Origin: Leptolyngbya sp. FACHB-8
GTDB lineage: Bacteria > Cyanobacteriota > Cyanobacteriia > Elainellales > Elainellaceae
Assembly (NCBI RefSeq): GCF_014695575.1
Contig: NZ_JACJOO010000039.1
Location: 21,003 to 85,002 of the forward strand
DNA length: 64,000 bases
Direction: 5' to 3'
Made by a program: the position numbers and the translations under genes
Part shown: positions 56,659-64,000 of the stretch, in pieces
How the letters are laid out: every line of letters begins with the position of its first letter
Numbering within the stretch: position 1 is the stretch's first letter
Notes under the pieces: generated by a model
The model's database searches: none
What the model saw: only the letters and a program-made list of their open reading frames with translations
Told to the model about the DNA's origin: nothing

Positions 56659-56840
56659 AGCCCAAAAACCGATCGCCTTTGGCGATCGGTTTTTGCAGCA
56701 ATTCTCATTTTGAAATCAGGCCCGAAAACCGCGCGCCAAAGGCGCACGGTTTTCGGGCATCAAAGCCAAGAGTTCACGCCCTACAGGCGTGAACTCTTGG
56801 CTTTGATGCCCATACTGAGAATTGCTGCGGTTTTTGGGCT
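56659..56840. mobile_element. Family C element (C2) inserted inside an older hairpin
   Basis: The inserted element is 56695-56828 (134 bp), with GCAGCAATTCTCA at the left and its complement at the right, and two stems: 56720-56737 with 56741-56758, and 56759-56780 with 56786-56807. GGTTTTT borders both sides (56688-56694 and 56829-56835). Removing the element and one GGTTTTT restores a perfect hairpin: AGCCCAAAAACCGATCGCC, TTT loop, and its complement. It lies between divergent genes, 75 bases before folD. Confidence 0.9.
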
Positions 56841-56903
56841 GAGTGCTAAAAAGGGAATTGCTGCCTATATCCTGGTAGGTTGGAGCAATGGAAGGAGACG
56901 TGC

Positions 56904-57770
56904 ATGGCAGAGATTTTGAACGGCAAAGCTCTTGCCCAAAAAATGCAAGCAGAGCTGGCCCAAGAGGTGCAAGCTCTGACCGAGCAGGGGCATCGGTCCC
57001 CAGGGTTAGCGGTATTGATGGTAGGTGATAATCCTGCCAGTGCAGCCTATGTGCGTAACAAAGAGCGAGCTTGCGAAAAAGTGGGGATCGCATCATTGGG
57101 TAAACATTTCCCAACGGAGGCGAGCCAGGAAGAGCTAGCCGACATGATCACCAAGCTAAACCAGGATGATCGCGTGGATGGCATCCTGGTACAGCTGCCG
57201 CTACCCGATCACCTGGATTCTGTTGCACTGCTCAATCAAATCGATCCCGACAAGGATGCTGATGGCCTACACCCAGTGAATTTGGGACGGCTGGTGCGGG
57301 GAGAGGTGGGTCTCCGGAGCTGTACACCCGCTGGAGTCATGCGCTTGCTGGCTGAGCACAACATTCCAATCCAAGGGAAAAAAGCAGTGGTGATTGGCCG
57401 CAGCATTCTGGTAGGTAAACCTCTGACCCTGATGCTACTGGAGGAAAATGCCACCGTCACCGTTGCCCACTCCCGTACTGCCGACCTGGCAGCGGTGGCT
57501 CGTGAGGCGGATATTCTGGTTGCTGCTATTGGCCGGGCCGAGATGATTACCCCAGACATGGTGAAGCCTGGTGCAGTGGTAGTGGATGTTGGTATCAACC
57601 GGGTTGAAGATGCTCAGGGAAGCCGCCTGGTAGGGGATGTCGCCACAAGTGCCGTAAATCCAGTAGCTTCCTGGATTACTCCAGTTCCGGGTGGCATCGG
57701 TCCCATGACAGTGACGATGCTGCTTTACAACACGGTGTGGAGCTATAAACGGCGGTTAGGCTTGCATTAG
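56904..57770 (+). CDS. folD: Bifunctional FolD dehydrogenase/cyclohydrolase
   Basis: A 288-residue FolD, converting methylene-THF to formyl-THF with NADP+. [20 protein letters not shown] and the catalytic VQLPLP are present; the NADP loop [13 protein letters not shown] and [15 protein letters not shown] close the family signature. GGAAGGAGA stands before ATG 56904. crtE follows in the same direction after a 370-base gap, a conserved cyanobacterial neighbour pair. Confidence 0.97.
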   Translation: MAEILNGKALAQKMQAELAQEVQALTEQGHRSPGLAVLMVGDNPASAAYVRNKERACEKVGIASLGKHFPTEASQEELADMITKLNQDDRVDGILVQLPLPDHLDSVALLNQIDPDKDADGLHPVNLGRLVRGEVGLRSCTPAGVMRLLAEHNIPIQGKKAVVIGRSILVGKPLTLMLLEENATVTVAHSRTADLAAVAREADILVAAIGRAEMITPDMVKPGAVVVDVGINRVEDAQGSRLVGDVATSAVNPVASWITPVPGGIGPMTVTMLLYNTVWSYKRRLGLH

Positions 57771-57923
57771 ACCTGCACTCTACTAGGTTCCTTGTTGCGG
57801 CAAAAGGAGAGCCTTAGGCCCTCCTTTTGCCAATACATCACCAATAGGCTGCTAATATCCTTTTTCCAAAAATCCGACTACCGATGGGAGTGGGCTGGGT
57901 TGAGCATGGCACTCTCCCATCTA

Positions 57924-58018
57924 TATAGCGATGTGCAAGTGCGTTAAGTACAACAACGGTGGTGTGGGGCACTTCGTGCCCCACACCACCGTACTTAATC
58001 AACGTGCACAGCGCTATA
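57924..58018. mobile_element. Family A' palindromic element, 95 bp (A'1)
   Basis: Inverted ends TATAGCG and CGCTATA, an outer pairing GTTAAGTAC / GTACTTAAT, and a 17-bp core stem (57956-57972 with 57976-57992, TTC loop). It is about 90 percent identical to the copy at 59547 and of equal length. TA at each border fits insertion at a TA target. It lies between folD and crtE. Confidence 0.85.
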
Positions 58019-58139
58019 GTCCGATTTTTGGGATTTGGTATAAGTGTCACAACTTGCATATTTCTCCACCGAAACGGTCCCTTTCCGCGATAGAGTTTGA
58101 TTCGGTGGGACAGTTTGCCACGGCAGTAACAGGAAGACA

Positions 58140-59060
58140 ATGACGAGTTCGCAGCACGATACGGTAATAGAACGGACGTTTGACCTTTCGGCCTATCTGG
58201 CCGCTAAACAAGTCACGGTGGAAGCTGCTCTGGATGCGGCGATCGCCCTCCAATATCCTGAAACCATTTACGAATCCATGCGCTACTCCCTGTTGGCGGG
58301 AGGCAAGCGTCTGCGACCCATTCTGTGCATCGCCACCTGCGAGCTGGTGGGCGGCACTGAAGCAATGGCTATGCCCACGGCCTGTTCGCTGGAAATGATC
58401 CACACCATGTCGCTGATCCATGATGATCTGCCTGCCATGGATAATGATGATTTCCGCCGGGGCAAACCCACGAACCACAAAGTTTATGGCGAAGACATCG
58501 CTATTCTGGCTGGAGATGGTTTGCTGGCTTACGCCTTCGAATACATTGCGGCCCAAACCCAGGGAGTTGCTCCCCAAAATGTTTTGCGAGTGATTGCTCA
58601 CCTGGGCCGTGCGGTTGGGGCTGCTGGTTTAGTGGGTGGTCAGGTTGTAGACCTGGAATCTGAAGGAAACTCAAACGTTACGGTTGAAACCCTGACCTGG
58701 ATTCATCGCCATAAAACCGGAGCCCTCTTGGAAGCCTGTGTCGCCTGCGGTGCAATGTTGGGGAATGCCTCGGAGGATGACTTACAGCGTCTATCCCAGT
58801 ACGCCCAGGACATTGGCTTGGCGTTCCAAATTGTGGACGATATTCTCGATATCACAGCGACACCCGAAGCCCTGGGCAAAACCGCGGGGAAAGACCTCCA
58901 GGCCCAGAAAGCTACCTATCCGAGCTTCTGGGGATTAGAAGAATCGCGACGGCAAGCTGATCAGCTAGTTGCCCATGCTAAGGAATTGCTAGAACCCTTT
59001 GGGGAGAAGGCCGATCCGTTGCGGGCGATCGCTGACTACATCACCGCGCGCACTCACTAA
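58140..59060 (+). CDS. crtE: Geranylgeranyl diphosphate synthase
   Basis: A 306-residue trans-prenyltransferase giving C20 diphosphate for carotenoids, chlorophyll phytyl and tocopherol. [12 protein letters not shown], first Asp-rich [19 protein letters not shown] (DDxxxxD) and second FQIVDDILD are all intact; residues before the first motif suit the GGPP rather than FPP product class. The PAP2-like gene starts 19 bases after its stop. Confidence 0.97.
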   Translation: MTSSQHDTVIERTFDLSAYLAAKQVTVEAALDAAIALQYPETIYESMRYSLLAGGKRLRPILCIATCELVGGTEAMAMPTACSLEMIHTMSLIHDDLPAMDNDDFRRGKPTNHKVYGEDIAILAGDGLLAYAFEYIAAQTQGVAPQNVLRVIAHLGRAVGAAGLVGGQVVDLESEGNSNVTVETLTWIHRHKTGALLEACVACGAMLGNASEDDLQRLSQYAQDIGLAFQIVDDILDITATPEALGKTAGKDLQAQKATYPSFWGLEESRRQADQLVAHAKELLEPFGEKADPLRAIADYITARTH

Positions 59061-59079
59061 TCAACCACCGGAGAAACCT

Positions 59080-59532
59080 ATGCAGGACTTTGGTAATGTG
59101 CTTCACAACTCGGTTTTGATCGTAGCGATCGCGGCTTGCCTGATCGCCCAGGTGCTGAAGCTGGTGGTGGAACTGATTCGACACGGCAAAGTTACATTCC
59201 GCACGTTGGTAGAAACAGGCGGTATGCCCAGCGCTCACTCGGCCCTGGTAACATCTCTGGCCGCTGGCGTGGGGCAGACAGTCGGTTGGGAAACCCCTGC
59301 CTTTGCTGCTGCCGCGATTTTTGCCGTTATCGTTATGTACGATGCGGCTGGGGTCCGGCAGGCTGCTGGGAAGCAAGCCCGTATTCTGAACCAGATTGTG
59401 GATGAGTTTTTCCACGATGCCGAATTTCACGAGGAGCGCTTAAAGGAATTGCTGGGGCATACCCCGGTTCAAGTCATTGCTGGCTGTGCTCTGGGTATTC
59501 TGGTGTCCTGCATGGCCGCCCGTGCCTACTGA
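59080..59532 (+). CDS. Divergent PAP2 family membrane protein
   Basis: A 150-residue, three-to-four-helix membrane protein of the divergent PAP2 family (YuiD/DUF212). LIAQVLKLVVELIRHG, GGMPSAHSALVTSLAAGVG with the PSAHS motif, FAVIVMYDAAGVRQAAGKQA and a C-terminal helix. The family resembles acid phosphatases, but only part of the catalytic signature is kept, so activity is uncertain. Start at ATG 59080 after GGAGAAA; co-transcribed with crtE, which may point to prenyl phosphate handling. Confidence 0.9.
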   Translation: MQDFGNVLHNSVLIVAIAACLIAQVLKLVVELIRHGKVTFRTLVETGGMPSAHSALVTSLAAGVGQTVGWETPAFAAAAIFAVIVMYDAAGVRQAAGKQARILNQIVDEFFHDAEFHEERLKELLGHTPVQVIAGCALGILVSCMAARAY

Positions 59533-59546
59533 TGAAGCCGCATCGC

Positions 59547-59641
59547 TATAGCAATGTGTAAGTGCGTTAAGTACAGCAACGGTGGTGTGGGGCACTTCGT
59601 GCCCCACACCACCGTACTTAATCAACCCGCACAGCGCTATA
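59547..59641. mobile_element. Family A' palindromic element, 95 bp (A'2)
   Basis: A near-identical copy of 57924-58018, with the same ends (TATAGC / CGCTATA) and the same core stem GGTGGTGTGGGGCAC. It begins 15 bases after the PAP2 stop. TA borders both ends. Confidence 0.85.
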
Positions 59642-59651
59642 TATAGAAAAA

Positions 59652-59688
59652 AAGACACCCGGTGTTTCTGAAAAACACCGGGTGTCTT
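59652..59688. terminator. Two-way terminator between PAP2 and nadA
   Basis: AAGACACCCGGTGTTT pairs with 59673-59688, loop CTGAA, with an A-run before and a T-run after. It serves the convergent PAP2-like and nadA genes. Confidence 0.9.
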
Positions 59689-59715
59689 GCTTTTTTGCCT
59701 GATGGCATGGGCGAT

Positions 59716-60690
59716 CTAACTCATAGCTAACATCCGTTGAATGGGTCGCAGAGCGGCCTCACGGGTGTTCTCAGGTAGGGTGATCTCAGGAGTTTTGTGC
59801 TTCATGCAAAGGTAGAGCTTCTCCAGGGTGTTCAGCCGCATGTGGGGGCACTCGTTGCAGGCGCATTGCTGGTTCATCGGTGGCGCGGGAATGAACTGCT
59901 TCTGCGGCGCGGCTTTTTGCATCTGGTGAATAATACCGGGTTCTGTCGCCACGATGAAGGTTTGGCGATCGCTCTTCTCGGCATAGTTCAGGAGTGCCGT
60001 TGTGGAGCCAATGTACTCCGCGTGGCGCAGTACCGCAGGTTCGCATTCGGGGTGAGCGATCACCTCCCCATCTGGGTATTGCATTTGCAACTCTACAATC
60101 CGGCGCTCTGAAAAGGTTTCATGCACCATGCAGCTGCCCTCCCACAACACCATATCCCGTCCGGTTTGCTCCATCACATAGCGGCCCAGGTTGCGATCGG
60201 GCGCGAAGATAATGGGTTGATTTTCAGGAATCTGCTGCACAATCTTGACTGCATTAGAGCTGGTGCAGATGATGTCGCTCATCGCCTTAATCTCAGCGGT
60301 GCAGTTGATGTATGACACCACCAGATGATCGGGATACGCCGCTTTGAATTTGGCAAACGCATCGGGTGGGCAGCTATCTGCTAGAGAGCATCCAGCCTCT
60401 AAATCGGGTAGTAATACGAGCTTGTCAGGGTTGAGAATCTTTGCCGTTTCTGCCATAAAGTGAACCCCTGCAAAGACAATCACATCAGCCTTGGTGTTAG
60501 CGGCCTGCTGCGATAGCCCAAGGGAATCACCAATGTAGTCAGCAATGTCTTGAATATCGGGATCCTGATAGTAGTGGGCCAGAATGATGGCGTTCAGGTC
60601 GCGCTTGAGCTCGGCGATCGCCCCAAACAAATCCTGAGGCAACCTATCAGTCGGAGCAGATTTTTGGTGAGAAAGAACACTGGCAAACAC
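59716..60690 (-). CDS. nadA: Quinolinate synthase
   Basis: A 324-residue NadA, an Fe-S enzyme condensing iminoaspartate and DHAP to quinolinate for NAD synthesis. Repeats of the family are visible as [37 protein letters not shown] and HPECEPAVL; cluster cysteines fall in GCSLADSCP, and [11 protein letters not shown]. Length and order are normal. nadB and nadC are not in the window. Confidence 0.97.
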   Translation of the reverse strand: MFASVLSHQKSAPTDRLPQDLFGAIAELKRDLNAIILAHYYQDPDIQDIADYIGDSLGLSQQAANTKADVIVFAGVHFMAETAKILNPDKLVLLPDLEAGCSLADSCPPDAFAKFKAAYPDHLVVSYINCTAEIKAMSDIICTSSNAVKIVQQIPENQPIIFAPDRNLGRYVMEQTGRDMVLWEGSCMVHETFSERRIVELQMQYPDGEVIAHPECEPAVLRHAEYIGSTTALLNYAEKSDRQTFIVATEPGIIHQMQKAAPQKQFIPAPPMNQQCACNECPHMRLNTLEKLYLCMKHKTPEITLPENTREAALRPIQRMLAMS

Positions 60691-61081
60691 GGGCGTTAGG
60701 ATTCCTGCAACTAGTAGGGGAAGGTTGCACCCTTAATTATGGTGCTTTTTACCATAAATGCATTATAGTCGATTTCACCAAAATTGGGGAGAGTGTTAGC
60801 AAAATCTCCGGCTGACATTTGGGAGTAGGGGATGGGTGTAAGCATTGCTCCTTGGCCTGAATCGCTGCTTACTTCTTGGGTGTGCTGTGGATAGGCGAAT
60901 GACTGCTTTAAGCGATCGCCCTCCAATCCACACCCCCGACCCCTCTCCCGGGAGAGGGGGCTAGGGGGTGTGGGTCGACCCTCTCCAACCCAAGCACTTG
61001 CATATACACGCTAGCTCTCGGGAGAGGAACCGGATGTGTAGATTCGTCTTTGTCGCAGCAGCTAGCCCCTGAGCGTCCTCA
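60691..61081. other. 390-base gap with a GC-rich repeat
   Basis: No gene. 60928-60974 holds CCACACCCCC ... CTCTCCCGGGAGAGG ... GGGGGTGTGG, an interrupted palindrome of the type scattered through many cyanobacterial genomes, and a fragment CTCTCGGGAGAGG recurs at 61015-61027. The nadA promoter lies at its left side. Confidence 0.6.
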
Positions 61082-61735
61082 TCAGCTGATGCACTCAAAA
61101 TCGCTCTTCAAAAATGACTGAATTTCGCTCCAAATCTGCGCTTCCACGTCGACCAGCGCATGGTCGCTGTCCAACTCGATTAAGGTTGTCCAGGGGCGGT
61201 GTGCAGCGTGATCTCGGCTGGCTGTAACAGGAATGGTGTCATCATAAATGCCATGCAGGATCAGGGTGGGTACGGGGCGTTGTAGCTTAGCCTCCTCATA
61301 CTGGGCGGCATCGGTGACAAAACTATAATGCAGCGGTAGTTGGCGCTCCTGACTGTAGTGGTAGACCGAGAGTAAACCTGTTTCCTGCCAGTGTTGCACC
61401 GCGGCTTCTCCAAGGCGGGGCAGCCAGTGTTGAAGAAAGCCAAAGGCGGGAGCTAGCAGAACCAACTTTTGTACCTGGGCGTGGCGATCGCCCAACCATG
61501 CCGCTGTTAACCCACCAAAACTCGATCCGATCAAAATGACGGGCTCTGGCTCGGGTGGAAAGAGCATTTCTACCTGAGCAATCTGACGGCTGAGGGTGAG
61601 GTGAGAGAAATCTCCAGCATTGAGGTCGGGAGCGTGCAGGGGAATACCAAGGGCCGAGAAGCGATCGCCCAATGCCCTTGCTTTTTTAGATTGAGGGCTG
61701 GAAGCAAAACCGTGCAGATAAATGAACGACACCAT
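61082..61735 (-). CDS. YqiA/YcfP-type alpha/beta hydrolase
   Basis: A 217-residue small alpha/beta hydrolase. FIYLHGFASSPQSKKARAL at the start, the nucleophile elbow LIGSSFGGLTAAWL (G-S-S-F-G-G) and a late LHGIYDDTIP and DSDHAL give a Ser-Asp-His set. YqiA-type proteins are esterases of unknown physiological substrate. I start at MVSFIYLHGF (61735); the longer frame to 61861 would overlap the sucC-like leader and lacks family sequence. Confidence 0.88.
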   Translation of the reverse strand: MVSFIYLHGFASSPQSKKARALGDRFSALGIPLHAPDLNAGDFSHLTLSRQIAQVEMLFPPEPEPVILIGSSFGGLTAAWLGDRHAQVQKLVLLAPAFGFLQHWLPRLGEAAVQHWQETGLLSVYHYSQERQLPLHYSFVTDAAQYEEAKLQRPVPTLILHGIYDDTIPVTASRDHAAHRPWTTLIELDSDHALVDVEAQIWSEIQSFLKSDFECIS

Positions 61736-61835
61736 GAGGTAGGGAGTTCCCGGTATAGTGAGGGATTGGATATTGTACACTCGATCGTTCGCACCCCTGG
61801 GCGTTATCCCAGCACTGCGACCTCTCCTCACGCCT

Positions 61836-62984
61836 ATGAATTTGCTGGAGTACCAAGCCAAAGAACTGTTTCGTCAGGTTGGCATCCCTGTGTTGCCGTC
61901 CCAACGGATTGATTCATTGCAAGACATTAAAGGGTTACGCGTTCCCTACCCGGTGGTTTTGAAATCGCAGGTCTATGCGGGCGAGCGGGCCAAGGCCGGG
62001 GGCATTCGCTTTGTGGAAAATACGATTGATGCGATCGCCGCTGCCCAAATCATCTTTAACTTGCCGATTCAAGACCAATACCCCGATGTACTGTTGGCTG
62101 AGGCTCGATACCAGCCCCATCGCGAACTCTACCTGGCAGTGGTACTCGATCAAACCCTGGGTCGTCCGGTTCTGCTCGGTTCTGGGGAAGGTGGGATCAA
62201 TGTCGAAGCTGTAATGGCGGCGATGCAGCAGGTGGTCGTTGATCAGGAATTTTCGCCCTTTTACGCACGACGCTTGACCTTGTTGATGGGGCTTCAGGGC
62301 CAACTCATCCGGGTCGTCAGCGATGTACTGGAGAAGATGTACACCCTATTTGCTCAGAAAGACCTGGATTTGTTGGAGATTAATCCCCTTGGAGTCAGTG
62401 TTGAAGGGGAAGTGATGGCTCTAGACGGCAAGGTGACCGTGAATGACGATGCCTTAGCACGCCATCCCGAGCTGAATGCTCTGCAACTGCAACCCCAAAA
62501 CAGCCGTAACCCCGCTCCTATCGATCTTCCCTGTGGCATGAGCTTGGTGGAGTTAGAAGGCAGCCTGGGAATTGTCTGCAACGGGGCAGGGCTGGCAATG
62601 GCTACTCTCGATATGGTATTTCAAGCCAGTGGTCGGCCTGCGTTTGCTCTTAATTTAGGGGGTGAAGCGTCTTTCAGTTGTTCCAGCTTTTCCCTCGGAG
62701 AACGGCTAACTCAAGGATTGGCAGCTTTGCCAACCGAGGTCAACGTGAAGGTGCTATTGCTGAACTTACTCAGCGGTACTTCATCCTGCCAGGAGGTAGG
62801 GCAGGCGATCGCCACCTACCTGCGCCGTCGCGATCGTCCCCGTTGCCCCCTCGTCGTCCGTCTGGCTGGAGCAGAGTATGATTCTGCCAAAGCGTTACTG
62901 GAGGTGCAGGGAGTACCCGTGTTTTCTGATTTGGATGCGGCGATCGCCCATGCTGTTGACCTCACCCGTCCCAAGGCCAGTTAA
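61836..62984 (+). CDS. sucC: Succinyl-CoA synthetase beta subunit
   Basis: A 382-residue ADP-grasp subunit. MNLLEYQAKELFRQVGIPVL is the family start; VVLKSQVYAGERAKAGGIRF and LEINPLGVSVEGEVMALDGK hold the nucleotide and metal sites. The C-terminal part is CoA-ligase-like (VNVKVLLLNLLSG). The subunit is more divergent than bacterial SucC, with shortened loops, as in other cyanobacteria. sucD follows 18 bases downstream. Confidence 0.93.
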   Translation: MNLLEYQAKELFRQVGIPVLPSQRIDSLQDIKGLRVPYPVVLKSQVYAGERAKAGGIRFVENTIDAIAAAQIIFNLPIQDQYPDVLLAEARYQPHRELYLAVVLDQTLGRPVLLGSGEGGINVEAVMAAMQQVVVDQEFSPFYARRLTLLMGLQGQLIRVVSDVLEKMYTLFAQKDLDLLEINPLGVSVEGEVMALDGKVTVNDDALARHPELNALQLQPQNSRNPAPIDLPCGMSLVELEGSLGIVCNGAGLAMATLDMVFQASGRPAFALNLGGEASFSCSSFSLGERLTQGLAALPTEVNVKVLLLNLLSGTSSCQEVGQAIATYLRRRDRPRCPLVVRLAGAEYDSAKALLEVQGVPVFSDLDAAIAHAVDLTRPKAS

Positions 62985-63002
62985 TTTCCCTGTTATTCAT
63001 CT

Positions 63003-63890
63003 ATGCGCCGACTGTTAGCCAGTAGCAACGTCTTAATTCAAGGCATTACCAATCCCCTGGGGTCGTTATATACCCCTTTGATGGCTGCCTCTGGAACTCA
63101 CATTATGGCAGGGGTAGACTCCGGGCATAGTGGTACTTCCCTCAGCGGCATCCCCGTGTTTGACATGGTAGATGAGGCGCTGGGTAAGGTCGGGCCTGTC
63201 ACCACGACGGTTATCTTTTTGCCCCCTTATGAAGTATTAGATGGGGCGTTGGAAGCAATTGCTGCTGGCATCCGCCAAATTATCATCATTACGGAAGGGG
63301 TGCCACCGCTGGATATGGTGCGGCTATTACGCAAAGCTCAGCAAACCGAAACCCTGGTGGTTGGCCCCAATAGCCCTGGCATCATTGTTCCGGGTGAAGT
63401 GCTCCTGGGAACACACCCGACCGAGTTCTACACACCTGGTTCGGTTGGGATTATTAGCCGCAGTGGAAGTCTGACCTACGAAGTCGCCCTGCAACTAACC
63501 CAGGCCGGTCTGGGCCAGTCAATGGTGGTGGGAATTGGGGGCGATCGCGTGACTGGCTCCTCTTTCCAACAATGGCTGCAAATTTTGGAGGAGGACGATC
63601 GTACGGAGGCGATCGTTCTCATCGGCAGCATTGGCGGTGATAGTGAAGAAGCCGCTGCTCGGTACATCAGCGAAACCATTGATAAGCCTGTAGTGGCTTA
63701 CCTGGCAGGCCGTACGGCTCCGGCTGATCAGCCCTTGGGCCATGCCGGAGCTGTGATTGCCGCGCGTCTTAGTGGCTGGGAGGATGCGATCGGCACGGCG
63801 GATAGCAAAATTGCTGCCTTTAAAGCGGCTGGGATCCCCCTTGGTAAGCGCCCTTCGGATATCCCTCGACTTATTTCTAATCTCGGCTAA
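63003..63890 (+). CDS. sucD: Succinyl-CoA synthetase alpha subunit
   Basis: A 295-residue alpha subunit, with CoA-binding N terminus (NVLIQGITNPLGSLYTPLM), ITEGVPPLDMVRL, VGPNSPGIIVPGE, GIISRSGSLTYEVALQL and the phosphohistidine loop LGHAGAVI. With sucC it forms the enzyme converting succinyl-CoA and succinate with ATP synthesis, part of the cyanobacterial TCA variant. The stop codon TAA is also the first bases of the family B element after it. Confidence 0.95.
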   Translation: MRRLLASSNVLIQGITNPLGSLYTPLMAASGTHIMAGVDSGHSGTSLSGIPVFDMVDEALGKVGPVTTTVIFLPPYEVLDGALEAIAAGIRQIIIITEGVPPLDMVRLLRKAQQTETLVVGPNSPGIIVPGEVLLGTHPTEFYTPGSVGIISRSGSLTYEVALQLTQAGLGQSMVVGIGGDRVTGSSFQQWLQILEEDDRTEAIVLIGSIGGDSEEAAARYISETIDKPVVAYLAGRTAPADQPLGHAGAVIAARLSGWEDAIGTADSKIAAFKAAGIPLGKRPSDIPRLISNLG

Positions 63891-63994
63891 GGAGATTTCC
63901 AGTAATGAAATTACCCCCAGAATGTTGGTGCTTTGCCCGCGAAGCGGGCAAAGCACCAACATTCTGGGTAAATTCTTATGCAGAAACCTCCTAA
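63888..63994. mobile_element. Family B palindromic element (B4), overlaps sucD stop
   Basis: Left TAAGGAGATTTCCAGTAATG, right GCAGAAACCTCCTAAG. A 25-bp perfect stem, 63916-63940 with 63944-63968, has the apex GCGAAGC. TAA occurs at both borders and may be a 3-bp target duplication; the left one is the sucD stop. Core and flanks are very close to B1 at 6961. Confidence 0.85.
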
Positions 63995-64000
63995 GTTGAA

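Overview
The window is chromosomal DNA of a cyanobacterium, most likely a filamentous non-heterocystous type; I cannot name the genus from sequence alone. Evidence: many HIP1 octamers (GCGATCGC), and genes diagnostic of oxygenic phototrophs: Thf1/Psb29, the fbp-zwf-opcA group, pipX-pipY-sepF-proC, sulfolipid genes sqdB-sqdX, tocopherol genes, a CpcT/CpeT-type bilin lyase, a GUN4-domain protein, SLH-domain porins and KtrB/KtrA.

Layout. 0.6-7 kb: STAS protein, thf1, the oxidative pentose phosphate group fbp-zwf-opcA, a GNAT acetyltransferase. 7-11.2 kb (minus strand): a Gld-type ABC exporter operon (ATPase, permease, GldG-like, DUF4340). 11.7-12.8 kb: an AT-rich acyltransferase that looks acquired. 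13-18 kb: lipA with DUF6464 and a 46-residue repeat microprotein, tRNA-Pro(CGG), purK, pentapeptide-repeat and membrane proteins. 18.4-24.3 kb: a NrdG-like radical SAM protein, a chelatase-like protein with a His-rich tail, a renalase-like oxidase, and two tocopherol genes. 24.4-29.1 kb: ktrB-ktrA, anmK, a conserved hypothetical, DinB. 29.8-34.7 kb: sqdB-sqdX, an orphan Mo-nitrogenase-C-terminus protein, a GUN4-domain protein, phhB. 35.3-38.9 kb: tandem SLH porins. 39-48.7 kb: rrf2-cysK, a J-domain protein, der, ecfT, pipX-pipY, sepF, proC, a small membrane protein. 48.7-56.6 kb: M28 peptidase / CpcT-like pair sharing overlapping divergent start codons, DUF3598, RlpA, groEL with a CIRCE operator, M48 peptidase, NUDIX. 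56.9-64 kb: folD-crtE-PAP2, nadA, an alpha/beta hydrolase, sucC-sucD.

The gene content is mostly housekeeping; the unusual material is between genes. I count about 30 inverted repeats, most with 15-34 bp arms and very short loops. Several belong to multi-copy families with terminal inverted repeats and apparent target-site duplications: two 134-bp two-hairpin elements with 7-bp duplications (one inserted inside an older hairpin), roughly 95-108-bp elements flanked by TA, an 89-bp element with an 8-bp duplication, and about 105-bp elements whose end supplies the stop codon of the upstream gene in three of four copies. Stem sequences differ between copies in paired, compensatory fashion, and apical loops are usually three bases, often within GCGAAGC. 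They look like small non-autonomous mobile elements under selection to stay palindromic. No transposase is present in the window.
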